A stretch of DNA of 12,086 nt from contig RXIJ01000059.1 in assembly GCA_004212095.1 (NCBI GenBank), positions 1 through 12,086 of the forward strand, read 5' to 3'. The notes under the pieces were generated by a model. That model worked only from the letters and a program-made list of their open reading frames with translations, was not told where the DNA came from and made no database searches. The DNA is from Methanosarcinales archaeon. Lineage in GTDB: Archaea > Halobacteriota > Methanosarcinia > Methanosarcinales > EX4572-44. Both the position numbers and the translations under genes were made by a program. Position 1 is the stretch's first letter. Every line of letters begins with the position of its first letter. This document shows, piece by piece, positions 6,647 through 12,086 of this stretch.

Positions 6647-7664
6647 ATGGATAATGAAATAAGATCGTTGACAAAAGAAATCATACGGTTGCTTCAAAAG
6701 ATGTCAGATGAAGACATTAAGAATTACCGAAAAGAAGTGGGCAATGTCAGGCATGTGCATAGAGCACTGTTAAACAAGAATTGCAAAACATATCAAGCAT
6801 CATGAGGTGCTAAACGGTGGCAGGAAAGCGAATTTGGGAGATGCAGCCATTTACTGTTTGCAGGATACCGGGCCTAACGTTTAACGAAATGGAGCTAAAG
6901 AAACTCTTCGGGGAGTTGAAACTATCTAATAATGGAGATTTACTTCAAGCTTCGGCGATGCATCAACAATTAATCGACATCTGTTCAAACAAGACATAGG
7001 CATCAAAAAATATGGGTGCTGTACTCAATAACGATTTGAACCATACAAAGAAAAAATTAAAAACCAGGATGTTGTTAAACTCATTGAACCGGGGAATACC
7101 TGCACAGACATCCCATTTCCGGCTTTTACCTGGTTTGCTGTGCAGGATCAACGTGAAGATAACAATATCAAAGAACAGATCAAATCTTTAAAAAATGAGA
7201 GAAATTTATTGATTAGGGAAGTTAAACAACTAACTGAAAAACTTAGGGTTGAATATGCAAAAAATGCAGTATCAAAAAATGAAAAATATTTTGAAGAACT
7301 ACTTATCAAAGAAAGCAAAGAATGTCCATATTCGACAGGTGTGAAGGTCATTTATATCGGTGGTGTTGAACCACTTGCTCCTTATTACAGGAGCTGGTCG
7401 AATCGTTCGGGTGCAACTTCTGTTACCATCCAATGACACTGCCCACAAAAAAGTGAGCTAAGAAACATTGTTGGAAGAACAGATATGGTATTCTGCCCTG
7501 TTGATATAAACAACCACGGTGCCTGTTGCCATATAAAGAAGGCATGCAAGCAGAAAGGTATACCGTGTTTCTTCCTTCGAAGTTCAGGTGTAACAACACT
7601 TAAGAAAAGTCTGGAAGATCACCTGCAATTTACAGCAGGAGGTTTGGTGTCGCAAGAAAGTTGA
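6647..7664 (+). pseudogene. Decayed DUF2325-domain protein gene
   Basis: A good ribosome site (GGGGGGGTG, 6632-6640) precedes ATG 6647. The coding sense can be followed through several frames. MDNEIRSLTKEIIRLL to a TGA at 6803 is in one frame. HHEVLNGGRK (about 6798-6827) is in a second. RIWEMQPFTVCRIPGLTFNE to a TAG at 6997 is in a third. It then runs from about 6993 to 7664 in the HHEVLNGGRK frame again, with in-frame stops TAA 7029-7031 and TGA 7434-7436. The last stretch has a coiled coil (about 7146-7320, NIKEQIKSLKNERNLL), then KVIYIGGVEPLAPYYRS and TDMVFCPVDINNHGACCHIKKACKQ, and IPCFFLRSSGVTTLK. That is the Rossmann-like DUF2325 pattern. Function of the family is unknown to me. Multiple independent lesions argue for a pseudogene over a single sequencing error. 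Confidence 0.78.
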
Positions 7665-7669
7665 AAGCA

Positions 7670-8061
7670 CTGCAGAGCTTGCGCTTTGCAGAGATTAACC
7701 TAACAACTGCACAACTTCGTTGTGCAGAAGGTAACTCTTAATTGCGCCATCGTATTGAAGACAATATGAAAACAGCAGATGAAACAACTTCGTTGTGCAG
7801 AAGGTAACTCTTGATTGCGCCATCGTATTGAAGACAATATGAAAACAGCAGATGAAACAACTTCGTTGTGCAGAGGGTAACTCTTGATTGCGCCATCGTA
7901 TTGAAGACAATATGAAAACAGCAGATGAAACAACTTCGTTGTGCAGAAGGTAACTCTTGATTGCGCCAGCAATCAAGTGTGGGAAATAATTCTCGATTAC
8001 GCAGTAATCGAGTGCATGAGAAAATAACCCTTGAATAACCCTTGATTAAGAAGTAATAAAG
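7670..8061. repeat. Hairpin array between the DUF2325 pseudogene and modE
   Basis: No gene is visible in this ~390-bp stretch; it is repeat DNA. Hairpins in order are 7670-7691 (arms CTGCAGAGC and GCTTTGCAG), 7707-7727 (CTGCACAAC and GTTGTGCAG, perfect, loop TTC), the 73-bp tandem block, 7956-7977 (CTTGATTGC and GCAATCAAG, perfect), 7992-8012 (CTCGATTAC and GTAATCGAG, perfect) and 8041-8061 (CTTGATTAA and GTAATAAAG, imperfect). Short A-rich spacers such as AAATAATT, AAGGTAACT and AAAATAACCC separate them. The final hairpin overlaps the stop codon and last few codons of modE. Open frames crossing this block on the minus strand are artefacts of the repetition. Confidence 0.88.
7711..7968. repeat. 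73-bp tandem repeat, about 3.5 copies
   Basis: Copies begin at 7711, 7784, 7857 and 7930, each starting ACAACTTCGTTGTGCAG. The fourth stops after 39 bases at 7968. Copies are nearly identical: copy 1 has CTCTTAATTG where the others have CTCTTGATTG, and copy 3 has GAGGG where the others have GAAGG. Each unit holds most of the TTC-loop hairpin, the left arm CTTGATTGC, and a further small hairpin CGTATTG/CAATATG (7751-7768 in copy 1). Only the last copy keeps the matching right arm GCAATCAAG, so the duplication seems to have begun inside a complete hairpin array. Confidence 0.95.
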
Positions 8062-8414
8062 CTACTGGAACCTACTGAATATTGGTCGATTTCTTCTTGG
8101 GATACTGACTGATCTTCAAGACAGGTTTTAATTTGTTCAACCAGACTCTCATATTTTTCAAGAAGCTTTCTGCCGTCTTCCGTTAGGACGGTTCCGCCCA
8201 CACTGCCTCTTGAGGATTCCACGACATCAGCACCCACATCTTTTTTCATTTTTCTGAGAATGCCCCACGCATGTCGATATGCCATCTTCAATTCTTCAGC
8301 CGCCTTTGAAATCGACTTTTTTTCATCGATTAACTGCAGAAGACGGGCTCGTCCACGTCCTATAACAAAAACGCCATCCTTTTTAAGCTGTATATTAGCT
8401 ACCAGCTGATACAT
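8046..8414 (-). CDS. ModE-type winged-helix transcriptional regulator (DNA-binding domain only)
   Basis: The 122-residue protein matches the N-terminal winged helix of ModE, the molybdate-responsive repressor. After a conserved strand (VFVIGRGRARLLQLID, 14-29) comes the helix-turn-helix ISKAAEELKMAYRHAWGILRKM (35-56), then VVESSRGSVGGTVLTEDGRKLLEKYE, the wing and dimerisation start. The molybdate-binding TOBE domain of E. coli ModE is absent, as in many short archaeal homologues, so the effector cannot be read from the sequence. It starts five bases after the Trm112-like stop and lies in the same strand run as moeA, which supports a role in molybdenum or tungsten cofactor control. Its final residues FITS and stop fall in a repeat hairpin (8041-8061), so the natural C-terminus may have been altered. 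Confidence 0.88.
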   Translation of the reverse strand: MYQLVANIQLKKDGVFVIGRGRARLLQLIDEKKSISKAAEELKMAYRHAWGILRKMKKDVGADVVESSRGSVGGTVLTEDGRKLLEKYESLVEQIKTCLEDQSVSQEEIDQYSVGSSSFITS

Positions 8415-8419
8415 CTTTG

Positions 8420-8602
8420 TTACTCGCGAAGATCGGGTGGAAGCATATTAGGAATGCCATCTTCAATTGGGTACACTTCAGAACATTTTTCACACTTTAG
8501 AGAGCCTGTAATGATCTCTTCTTCTTTCTCTTCAACAACAGTAAGTTTAAGATCGCCTTTACACATTGGGCAGCACAGAATGTCCATCAAATCACGTTTC
8601 AT
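8420..8602 (-). CDS. Trm112-like zinc-ribbon protein
   Basis: This 60-residue protein has the Trm112/UPF0434 pattern: MKRDLMDILCCPMCKGDL with cysteines 11 and 14 as a CxxC pair, a charged middle (VVEEKEEEIITG), a second pair in LKCEKCSEVYPIEDGIP (37 and 40) and a final NMLPP. In eukaryotes and archaea Trm112 is a small activating partner of several methyltransferases that modify tRNA, rRNA or release factor. I chose ATG 8602 because GAGG at 8614-8611 lies eight bases upstream and the family starts with this Met. An upstream in-frame ATG at 8620 lacks support. It sits between moeA (66 bp upstream) and the modE-like gene (5 bp downstream), probably in one transcript. The partner enzyme is not visible here. 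Confidence 0.88.
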   Translation of the reverse strand: MKRDLMDILCCPMCKGDLKLTVVEEKEEEIITGSLKCEKCSEVYPIEDGIPNMLPPDLRE

Positions 8603-8668
8603 AATAAAAACCTCATACACTTAATACTTATATTAAACTATAAAGTATTTGATCATTTCTATATTTTA

Positions 8669-9862
8669 TTAATTTGCCAATATAATAGTTACCTGTTCAC
8701 CCCTGCTGTATCCTTCGATTTCTTCTGGTATCATAATGTACCCATCTGAGCGTGCTATGGAACTTAAGATGCTTGCTCCGCTGCTCATTATAGGTTTTAC
8801 AGTGCCATTTTCTATTTTGACGCGTGCAAAAGTGAGATACCCCGCTTTGGAGGTTATTTTTTCTGCAAGTGGGAGTGTTGTTGTGCCTTCTGGCAGGTGC
8901 GGCTGACGAGCGAGCGTTCTGATTGCTGGTCTGGCAAATAGCTGCAGCGTTACGTATCCTGCAACCGGGTATCCCGGCATGCAGATTATTGGTGTGTTCT
9001 TAATCGCTGCAAGTGTTGTTGGCTTTCCAGGGCTTGCTTTGATGCCGCGGATGAGGATTGTTCCAAGCCTTTCGATTGCTGCCGGAACCTGGTCCCTGTC
9101 ACCCACTGATGTGCCGCCGCAGAGTATAATCATGTCTGATGAGAGGTTGTTCACGATGGCTTGTTTTATTAACTCCGGTTTGTCTGGTACGATGTTATTT
9201 ATGATGGGTTTTCCGCCCCATTTTTCCACGTACAGTCCAACCATCAGGCTGTTTGTTTCGATGATCTCTCCTTCTTCTGGTGGTTGTTTGCTGTTTCGTG
9301 GTATGAGTTCATTGCCTGTTGGAATGATTGAAACAGTAGGTTTCTGGTAGACAGTTGCATGTGTTACCTGGAGATTTGCTAATACCGACACATCTACTGG
9401 ATGGATTGTATGGTATTGCTGGAATACAAGTTCCCCTTTTCTTATGTCTTCTCCAATTTCGCCTACGTTTTCATGCGGGTGCAGTTGTGCTGTTATTTCT
9501 ATCAAGTTATTGTCAAGTCTTTGTGTGTCTTCTACCATTATTACCGCATCTGTACCGTCTGGCAGTAATGAACCTGTATGTACGTGCACGCAGTTTTGAG
9601 GTGTTATGGCATCTGACTCGTGCAGTATTACTGGCGAAGTCGTGCTTGCTGCGAGTGTGTCTTTGGCTCGAAGCGCATATCCATCCATTGCTGCACGCAT
9701 GTAGTGCGGAACGTTAATCTGTGCGATAATCTCTTTTGTTAGCACCCGGTTGCAGCAATCTTCGATTAAAAGCGTCTCTGTTCTGTTAACAGGAGTTACA
9801 GTGTTTAGAAATGTTGTTTGTGCAATATGTACTGGTGTCAGTTCCTTGAATAGTTTTGACAT
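8669..9862 (-). CDS. moeA: Molybdopterin molybdenumtransferase MoeA
   Basis: MoeA inserts molybdate (or tungstate) into adenylylated molybdopterin, the last step of basic cofactor synthesis. The 397-residue length is typical. Landmarks are HYMRAAMDGYALRA (53-66), VHTGSLLPDGTDAVIMVEDT (94-113), SIIPTGNEL (178-186), the MoCF-type nucleotide loop ILCGGTSVGDRD (246-257), GIKASPGKPTTLA (273-285) and MPGYPVAGYVTLQLF (295-309). The last has Tyr where many relatives have Asn in MPGNP. It stands alone without a fused periplasmic-binding-like C-terminal domain. A molybdo- or tungsto-enzyme such as formylmethanofuran dehydrogenase, which needs both this cofactor and methanofuran, would link it with mfnB upstream, though no such enzyme is in the window. 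Confidence 0.95.
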   Translation of the reverse strand: MSKLFKELTPVHIAQTTFLNTVTPVNRTETLLIEDCCNRVLTKEIIAQINVPHYMRAAMDGYALRAKDTLAASTTSPVILHESDAITPQNCVHVHTGSLLPDGTDAVIMVEDTQRLDNNLIEITAQLHPHENVGEIGEDIRKGELVFQQYHTIHPVDVSVLANLQVTHATVYQKPTVSIIPTGNELIPRNSKQPPEEGEIIETNSLMVGLYVEKWGGKPIINNIVPDKPELIKQAIVNNLSSDMIILCGGTSVGDRDQVPAAIERLGTILIRGIKASPGKPTTLAAIKNTPIICMPGYPVAGYVTLQLFARPAIRTLARQPHLPEGTTTLPLAEKITSKAGYLTFARVKIENGTVKPIMSSGASILSSIARSDGYIMIPEEIEGYSRGEQVTIILAN

Positions 9863-9893
9863 GATTTTTCAGTCACATAAATATAATTTTTAA

Positions 9894-9901
9894 CTTTTAT
9901 A
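9894..9901 (-). promoter_or_regulatory. Probable TATA box of moeA
   Basis: On the minus strand this reads TATAAAAG, a near-ideal archaeal TATA box, about 35 bp before the moeA ATG at 9862. It would give a leader of roughly ten bases. A second AT-rich element (TTATATTTA, about 9878-9886) is closer than normal. An own promoter here means moeA need not depend on mfnB read-through. Confidence 0.5.
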
Positions 9902-9970
9902 GCATAAACCACAGAGAAGATGGAAACGCAGATGAATAGGAAATTATCAAAACAGATACGACCTGTCATA

Positions 9971-10669
9971 TCAATGATGAATTCTCTCTTTCAGTTCTCT
10001 TACAAGTTCAAGTTTTATGCTGCTGTTTCGATCGCCACCACACACACATCCACGCACACCGATAATATCTGGTGATACTTCTTTTAGTACGTCGATATCT
10101 TCAAACGCGAGACTTCCTGCAATAGCCGCTTCAAGTCCATATCGGTGAGCTGAACCAATGAAACTCTCGAGCTTTTCAAGGTTCAAAAAATCAAGAGTGG
10201 ACATGCCGTCCTTAACCCCGGTATCCATCATCACAACATCAGCGCCAGCATCACTTAGTATCTCAGGAAGTTCAAAAGGAGAAATAGAATTTATTCGATT
10301 ATAATCTGAATAACCACATATTACAACTTTCTTTTTTGAATCATATTGTTTGACTGCTTTTGTGACGCGTTCGGTCATTTCAGATGCCTGTTCTATAGTC
10401 TGCACGTCAAAAAGACCAATTTTTATATAATCCGCACCAGCCACCGAAGCACCAAGTGCAGCAAGGGATGCGGTGCCTGGCTTATAGTTAAAATCACCTA
10501 TGGCAACACTCATTGGTTTTGTGATGACGCGTTTAACACTTTGTATAACATCCGGGAAGTTCGCACCAAGGGAGCCTTCTTTTGGATTTTTCACATCAAT
10601 AATATCTGCACCACCATCGAGGGCAATCCTCGCTTCTTCCACGCTAATTGGGCTTACAAGCAGTTTCAT
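9971..10669 (-). CDS. mfnB: (5-formylfuran-3-yl)methyl phosphate synthase
   Basis: MfnB condenses two molecules of glyceraldehyde 3-phosphate into the furan phosphate precursor of methanofuran, the C1 carrier of methanogenesis and its reversal. The 232-residue TIM barrel shows DIIDVKNPKEGSLGANFP, SVAIGDFNYKPGTASLAALGA, DYIKIGLFD and MMDTGVKDG. Counted from the Met at 10669, the Schiff-base lysine is Lys27, the number it has in Methanocaldococcus. Lys83, Asp149 and Lys153 fit the other known active-site residues with a shift of two. This alignment favours 10669 over the ATG at 10675, which would add two residues. The same start lies 27 bp from a TTTAAA element, consistent with a leaderless transcript. 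Presence of mfnB indicates methanofuran synthesis in this organism. Confidence 0.94.
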   Translation of the reverse strand: MKLLVSPISVEEARIALDGGADIIDVKNPKEGSLGANFPDVIQSVKRVITKPMSVAIGDFNYKPGTASLAALGASVAGADYIKIGLFDVQTIEQASEMTERVTKAVKQYDSKKKVVICGYSDYNRINSISPFELPEILSDAGADVVMMDTGVKDGMSTLDFLNLEKLESFIGSAHRYGLEAAIAGSLAFEDIDVLKEVSPDIIGVRGCVCGGDRNSSIKLELVRELKERIHH

Positions 10670-10692
10670 AGTCATGTCATATACCTACACTC

Positions 10693-10698
10693 TTTAAA
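10693..10698. promoter_or_regulatory. Palindromic TATA-like element shared by mfnB and the HisA-like gene
   Basis: TTTAAA lies in the 53-bp gap between two divergent genes. Its centre is about 27 bp from the ATG at 10723 on the plus strand and about 27 bp from the ATG at 10669 on the minus strand, the usual TATA-to-start distance in archaea. A second candidate for mfnB is TTTATTAG on the minus strand near 10705-10712. Shared use is inferred from symmetry and spacing. Confidence 0.45.
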
Positions 10699-10722
10699 TC
10701 TAATAAACACTTCAATAGTAAT

Positions 10723-11418
10723 ATGTTTCAAATCGTTTTTGTACTTGACATACTTAACGGTATCGTTTTGCACGCATCAGGTGGTAAACGTGAAAACTAC
10801 AAGCCGATTCATATCACAAGCAAGGTATGTGATAGCTCTGATCCACTTGAGATAATAAAACAGTTAAAACCAGAACAAACTTATGTAGCCGATCTGAACA
10901 GGCTTCAGAAAACAGGCACAGATAATTATAGGCTGATAAAGGAATTATCAAAACACACTGTATTAATGGCAGATACTGGCATCGCAACAATAAAAGACCT
11001 TGAACTATGCCTTGCAGTTAGTAATACAGCCGTGATAGGAACTGAAACAGCAGATATAAACACAATAATCAACGCTTCAAATCGCTTTCCCGGAAGAGTC
11101 AATGTAAGTATTGATATAAAACATGGCAGAGTGTTGACGACAAGCAGAGCAACCTTAAAGCCCATCGATATTGTCTCCACACTCAATAAGCTTGAGATTA
11201 ATCATATAATCGTACTTGATCTTGATCGTGTTGGAACAAGCAGCGGGTTCAATGTCGAGCTTCTCGAAGAACTATGTACTCAATCAGAGCACGACATATT
11301 AGTTGGTGGAGGCATAAGAAATATGAAGGATATTGAAACCCTTGATAATATAGGGGTGCATGGAGCACTAATTGCAACAGCGATACACAATAGGAACATT
11401 TTGAAGCTGTCAAATTAG
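10723..11418 (+). CDS. HisA/HisF-related TIM-barrel protein
   Basis: The 231-residue protein is a paralogue of the histidine enzymes HisA and HisF, of the archaeal 'HisA/HisF family' group, and is unlikely to be true HisA. It keeps the catalytic-type Asp9 in VFVLDILNGIVLHASGG (compare IDLKDGKVVRL of HisA), a second acidic strand NVSIDIKHGRVLTT, LDLDRVGTSSGFN, and the phosphate loops LVGGGIRN and HGALIATAI. The true substrate is unknown to me. Members are found in methanogens and in methylotrophs that use methanofuran or tetrahydromethanopterin, and divergence from mfnB with an apparently shared promoter region suggests a part in C1-cofactor synthesis; that is inference. No ribosome site is visible, so it is probably leaderless. 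Confidence 0.85.
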   Translation: MFQIVFVLDILNGIVLHASGGKRENYKPIHITSKVCDSSDPLEIIKQLKPEQTYVADLNRLQKTGTDNYRLIKELSKHTVLMADTGIATIKDLELCLAVSNTAVIGTETADINTIINASNRFPGRVNVSIDIKHGRVLTTSRATLKPIDIVSTLNKLEINHIIVLDLDRVGTSSGFNVELLEELCTQSEHDILVGGGIRNMKDIETLDNIGVHGALIATAIHNRNILKLSN

Positions 11419-11448
11419 TTTTTTGACTTAAAACTCTATCTCTTTTTT
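11419..11448 (+). terminator. Oligo-T terminator after the HisA-like gene
   Basis: A run of six T at 11419-11424 begins directly after the stop codon and a second run lies at 11443-11448. No stem-loop is associated, as is usual for archaeal U-tract termination. Confidence 0.5.
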
Positions 11449-11519
11449 GGGTATGACCTGATTTCCAGGCATGCTGCACCCCACCGACAGTTTTAGATAG
11501 TTTGCCAAGTCTGCCTCTT

Positions 11520-12086
11520 ATGGCAGAAATTTCAAAAGTTTTCAAAAGAGTCTCTTTTGCAGACTCGCTTGAAAACTATTTTGCTTTAAAAAAACGTCTC
11601 GATATGTCAATTTTTATTTTTTCCGGACATAGGAAACATTGCACAGTATATCGAACACCAATTCTAAGCGATAAATGTTGGCATTTCAAATACGATGTCG
11701 GAGCAACGATTAAATTTGTGGCAGTGAAATTTTTCAGGGCGTGTAGCTTTACAGGAATGTTGGTTTGTCTGATGAAGAATCCTGGCTGCTCAGGTTTCAA
11801 AGAAAAGATGGGATAATGCAAATTCCATCAGGTGGTACGCTCCATCACTTTTTGAAGTATCGTCTGGGTGTTAGGGGTGTTGATAAAATTATAGAGATGG
11901 TTGTTGAAAAGATTACCAGGTTCGCCAACTCGAAAGAGGCAAAACCGGATTTAACCCCGGCTCGAGATTTCTAGATATTCTAAACATAGCGATTTCAATC
12001 CGCATTATAACTGCAAGATGGATATGGCTCATATTACGATAATTGGTACATATCCTGTCTTTATAACTTATACGAGTGGACTTGTT
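11520..12086 (+). pseudogene. Frameshifted DDE-type transposase, 3' end outside window
   Basis: Reading from ATG 11520 gives MAEISKVFKRVSFADSLENY, then LDMSIFIFSGHR, CWHFKYDVGATIKFVAVKFF, FTGM. Near 11755 the sense jumps to another frame: GLSDEESWLLRFQRKDG, IPSGGTLHHFLKYRLGV and FANSKEAKPDLTP. A further one-base insertion in the CCCCGG run at about 11956-11960 restores the first frame: ISRYSKHSDFNPHYNCKMD, then AHITIIGTYPVFITYTSGLV at the window end. I recognise SKEAK-D-TP-E-SRY, NPHY-CKMD-AHIT and T-P-Y-T-TSGL as a transposase seen in methanogen insertion sequences; I do not assign an IS family. Two frame lesions indicate an inactive copy. No inverted-repeat end could be confirmed in 11449-11519, and the right end is not in the window. 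Confidence 0.8.

Noticed and set aside
7029..7436. Recoding of TAA or TGA (selenocysteine or read-through) in the DUF2325 gene
   Set aside because: There are several frame changes as well as stops of different types, and no SECIS-like structure was apparent; decay explains all of them.
7711..7968. CRISPR array
   Set aside because: The whole 73-bp unit is repeated with no unique spacers, so it is a tandem duplication.
7695..7976. Two repetitive minus-strand open frames of about 90 residues
   Set aside because: They are produced by a 73-bp unit (not a multiple of three) that cycles the same peptide through frames; no start signals or family motifs.
9905..9945. Phrase ACCACAGAGAAGATGG as an inserted repeat
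   Set aside because: Only one copy is in the window and no palindrome or duplication accompanies it.

Overview
The window looks like a piece of a euryarchaeal chromosome from a methanogen or a methane- or alkane-oxidising relative (Methanosarcinales/Methanomicrobia or ANME-like). The evidence is a PCNA clamp next to the iron-sulfur subunit of archaeal primase, a ThiD-ThiN fusion, the methanofuran enzyme MfnB, and a tRNA with an intron at the archaeal 37/38 position. Base composition is AT-rich. I cannot name the genus from sequence alone.

Layout from left to right. Positions 1-1590 (minus) hold the promoter-proximal end of a type III-B (Cmr) CRISPR effector operon: cmr1, then a second RAMP-like gene that runs off the left edge. 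argC (minus) and a thiD-thiN fusion (plus) diverge from a hairpin-filled spacer at 2749-3010. Then pcn (PCNA), priL and an intron-containing tRNA-Arg(CCU) lie head to tail on the plus strand. The tRNA overlaps the end of priL and supplies its stop codon. A decayed DUF2325 gene (6647-7664) and a 380-bp repeat array follow. On the minus strand, mfnB, moeA, a Trm112-like gene and a modE-type regulator are arranged in that transcriptional order. A HisA/HisF-related gene diverges from mfnB, and the right edge holds a frameshifted transposase.

The most unusual content is a family of short palindromes, mostly 21-22 nt with two 9-nt arms and a 3-4-nt loop. The arm sequences differ between copies but stay complementary. 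They occur between argC and thiD, twice in the pcn leader, at least three times inside the tRNA-Arg intron, and in an array at 7670-8061 where a 73-bp unit is tandemly repeated. The last palindrome runs into the final codons of modE. This resembles a REP/MITE-like element family that has spread through intergenic DNA and into a tRNA intron.

Functionally, the window mixes DNA replication (PCNA, PriL), cofactor synthesis (thiamine, molybdopterin, methanofuran), arginine synthesis, translation (tRNA-Arg, Trm112-like) and CRISPR defence. No CRISPR repeat array is visible here.
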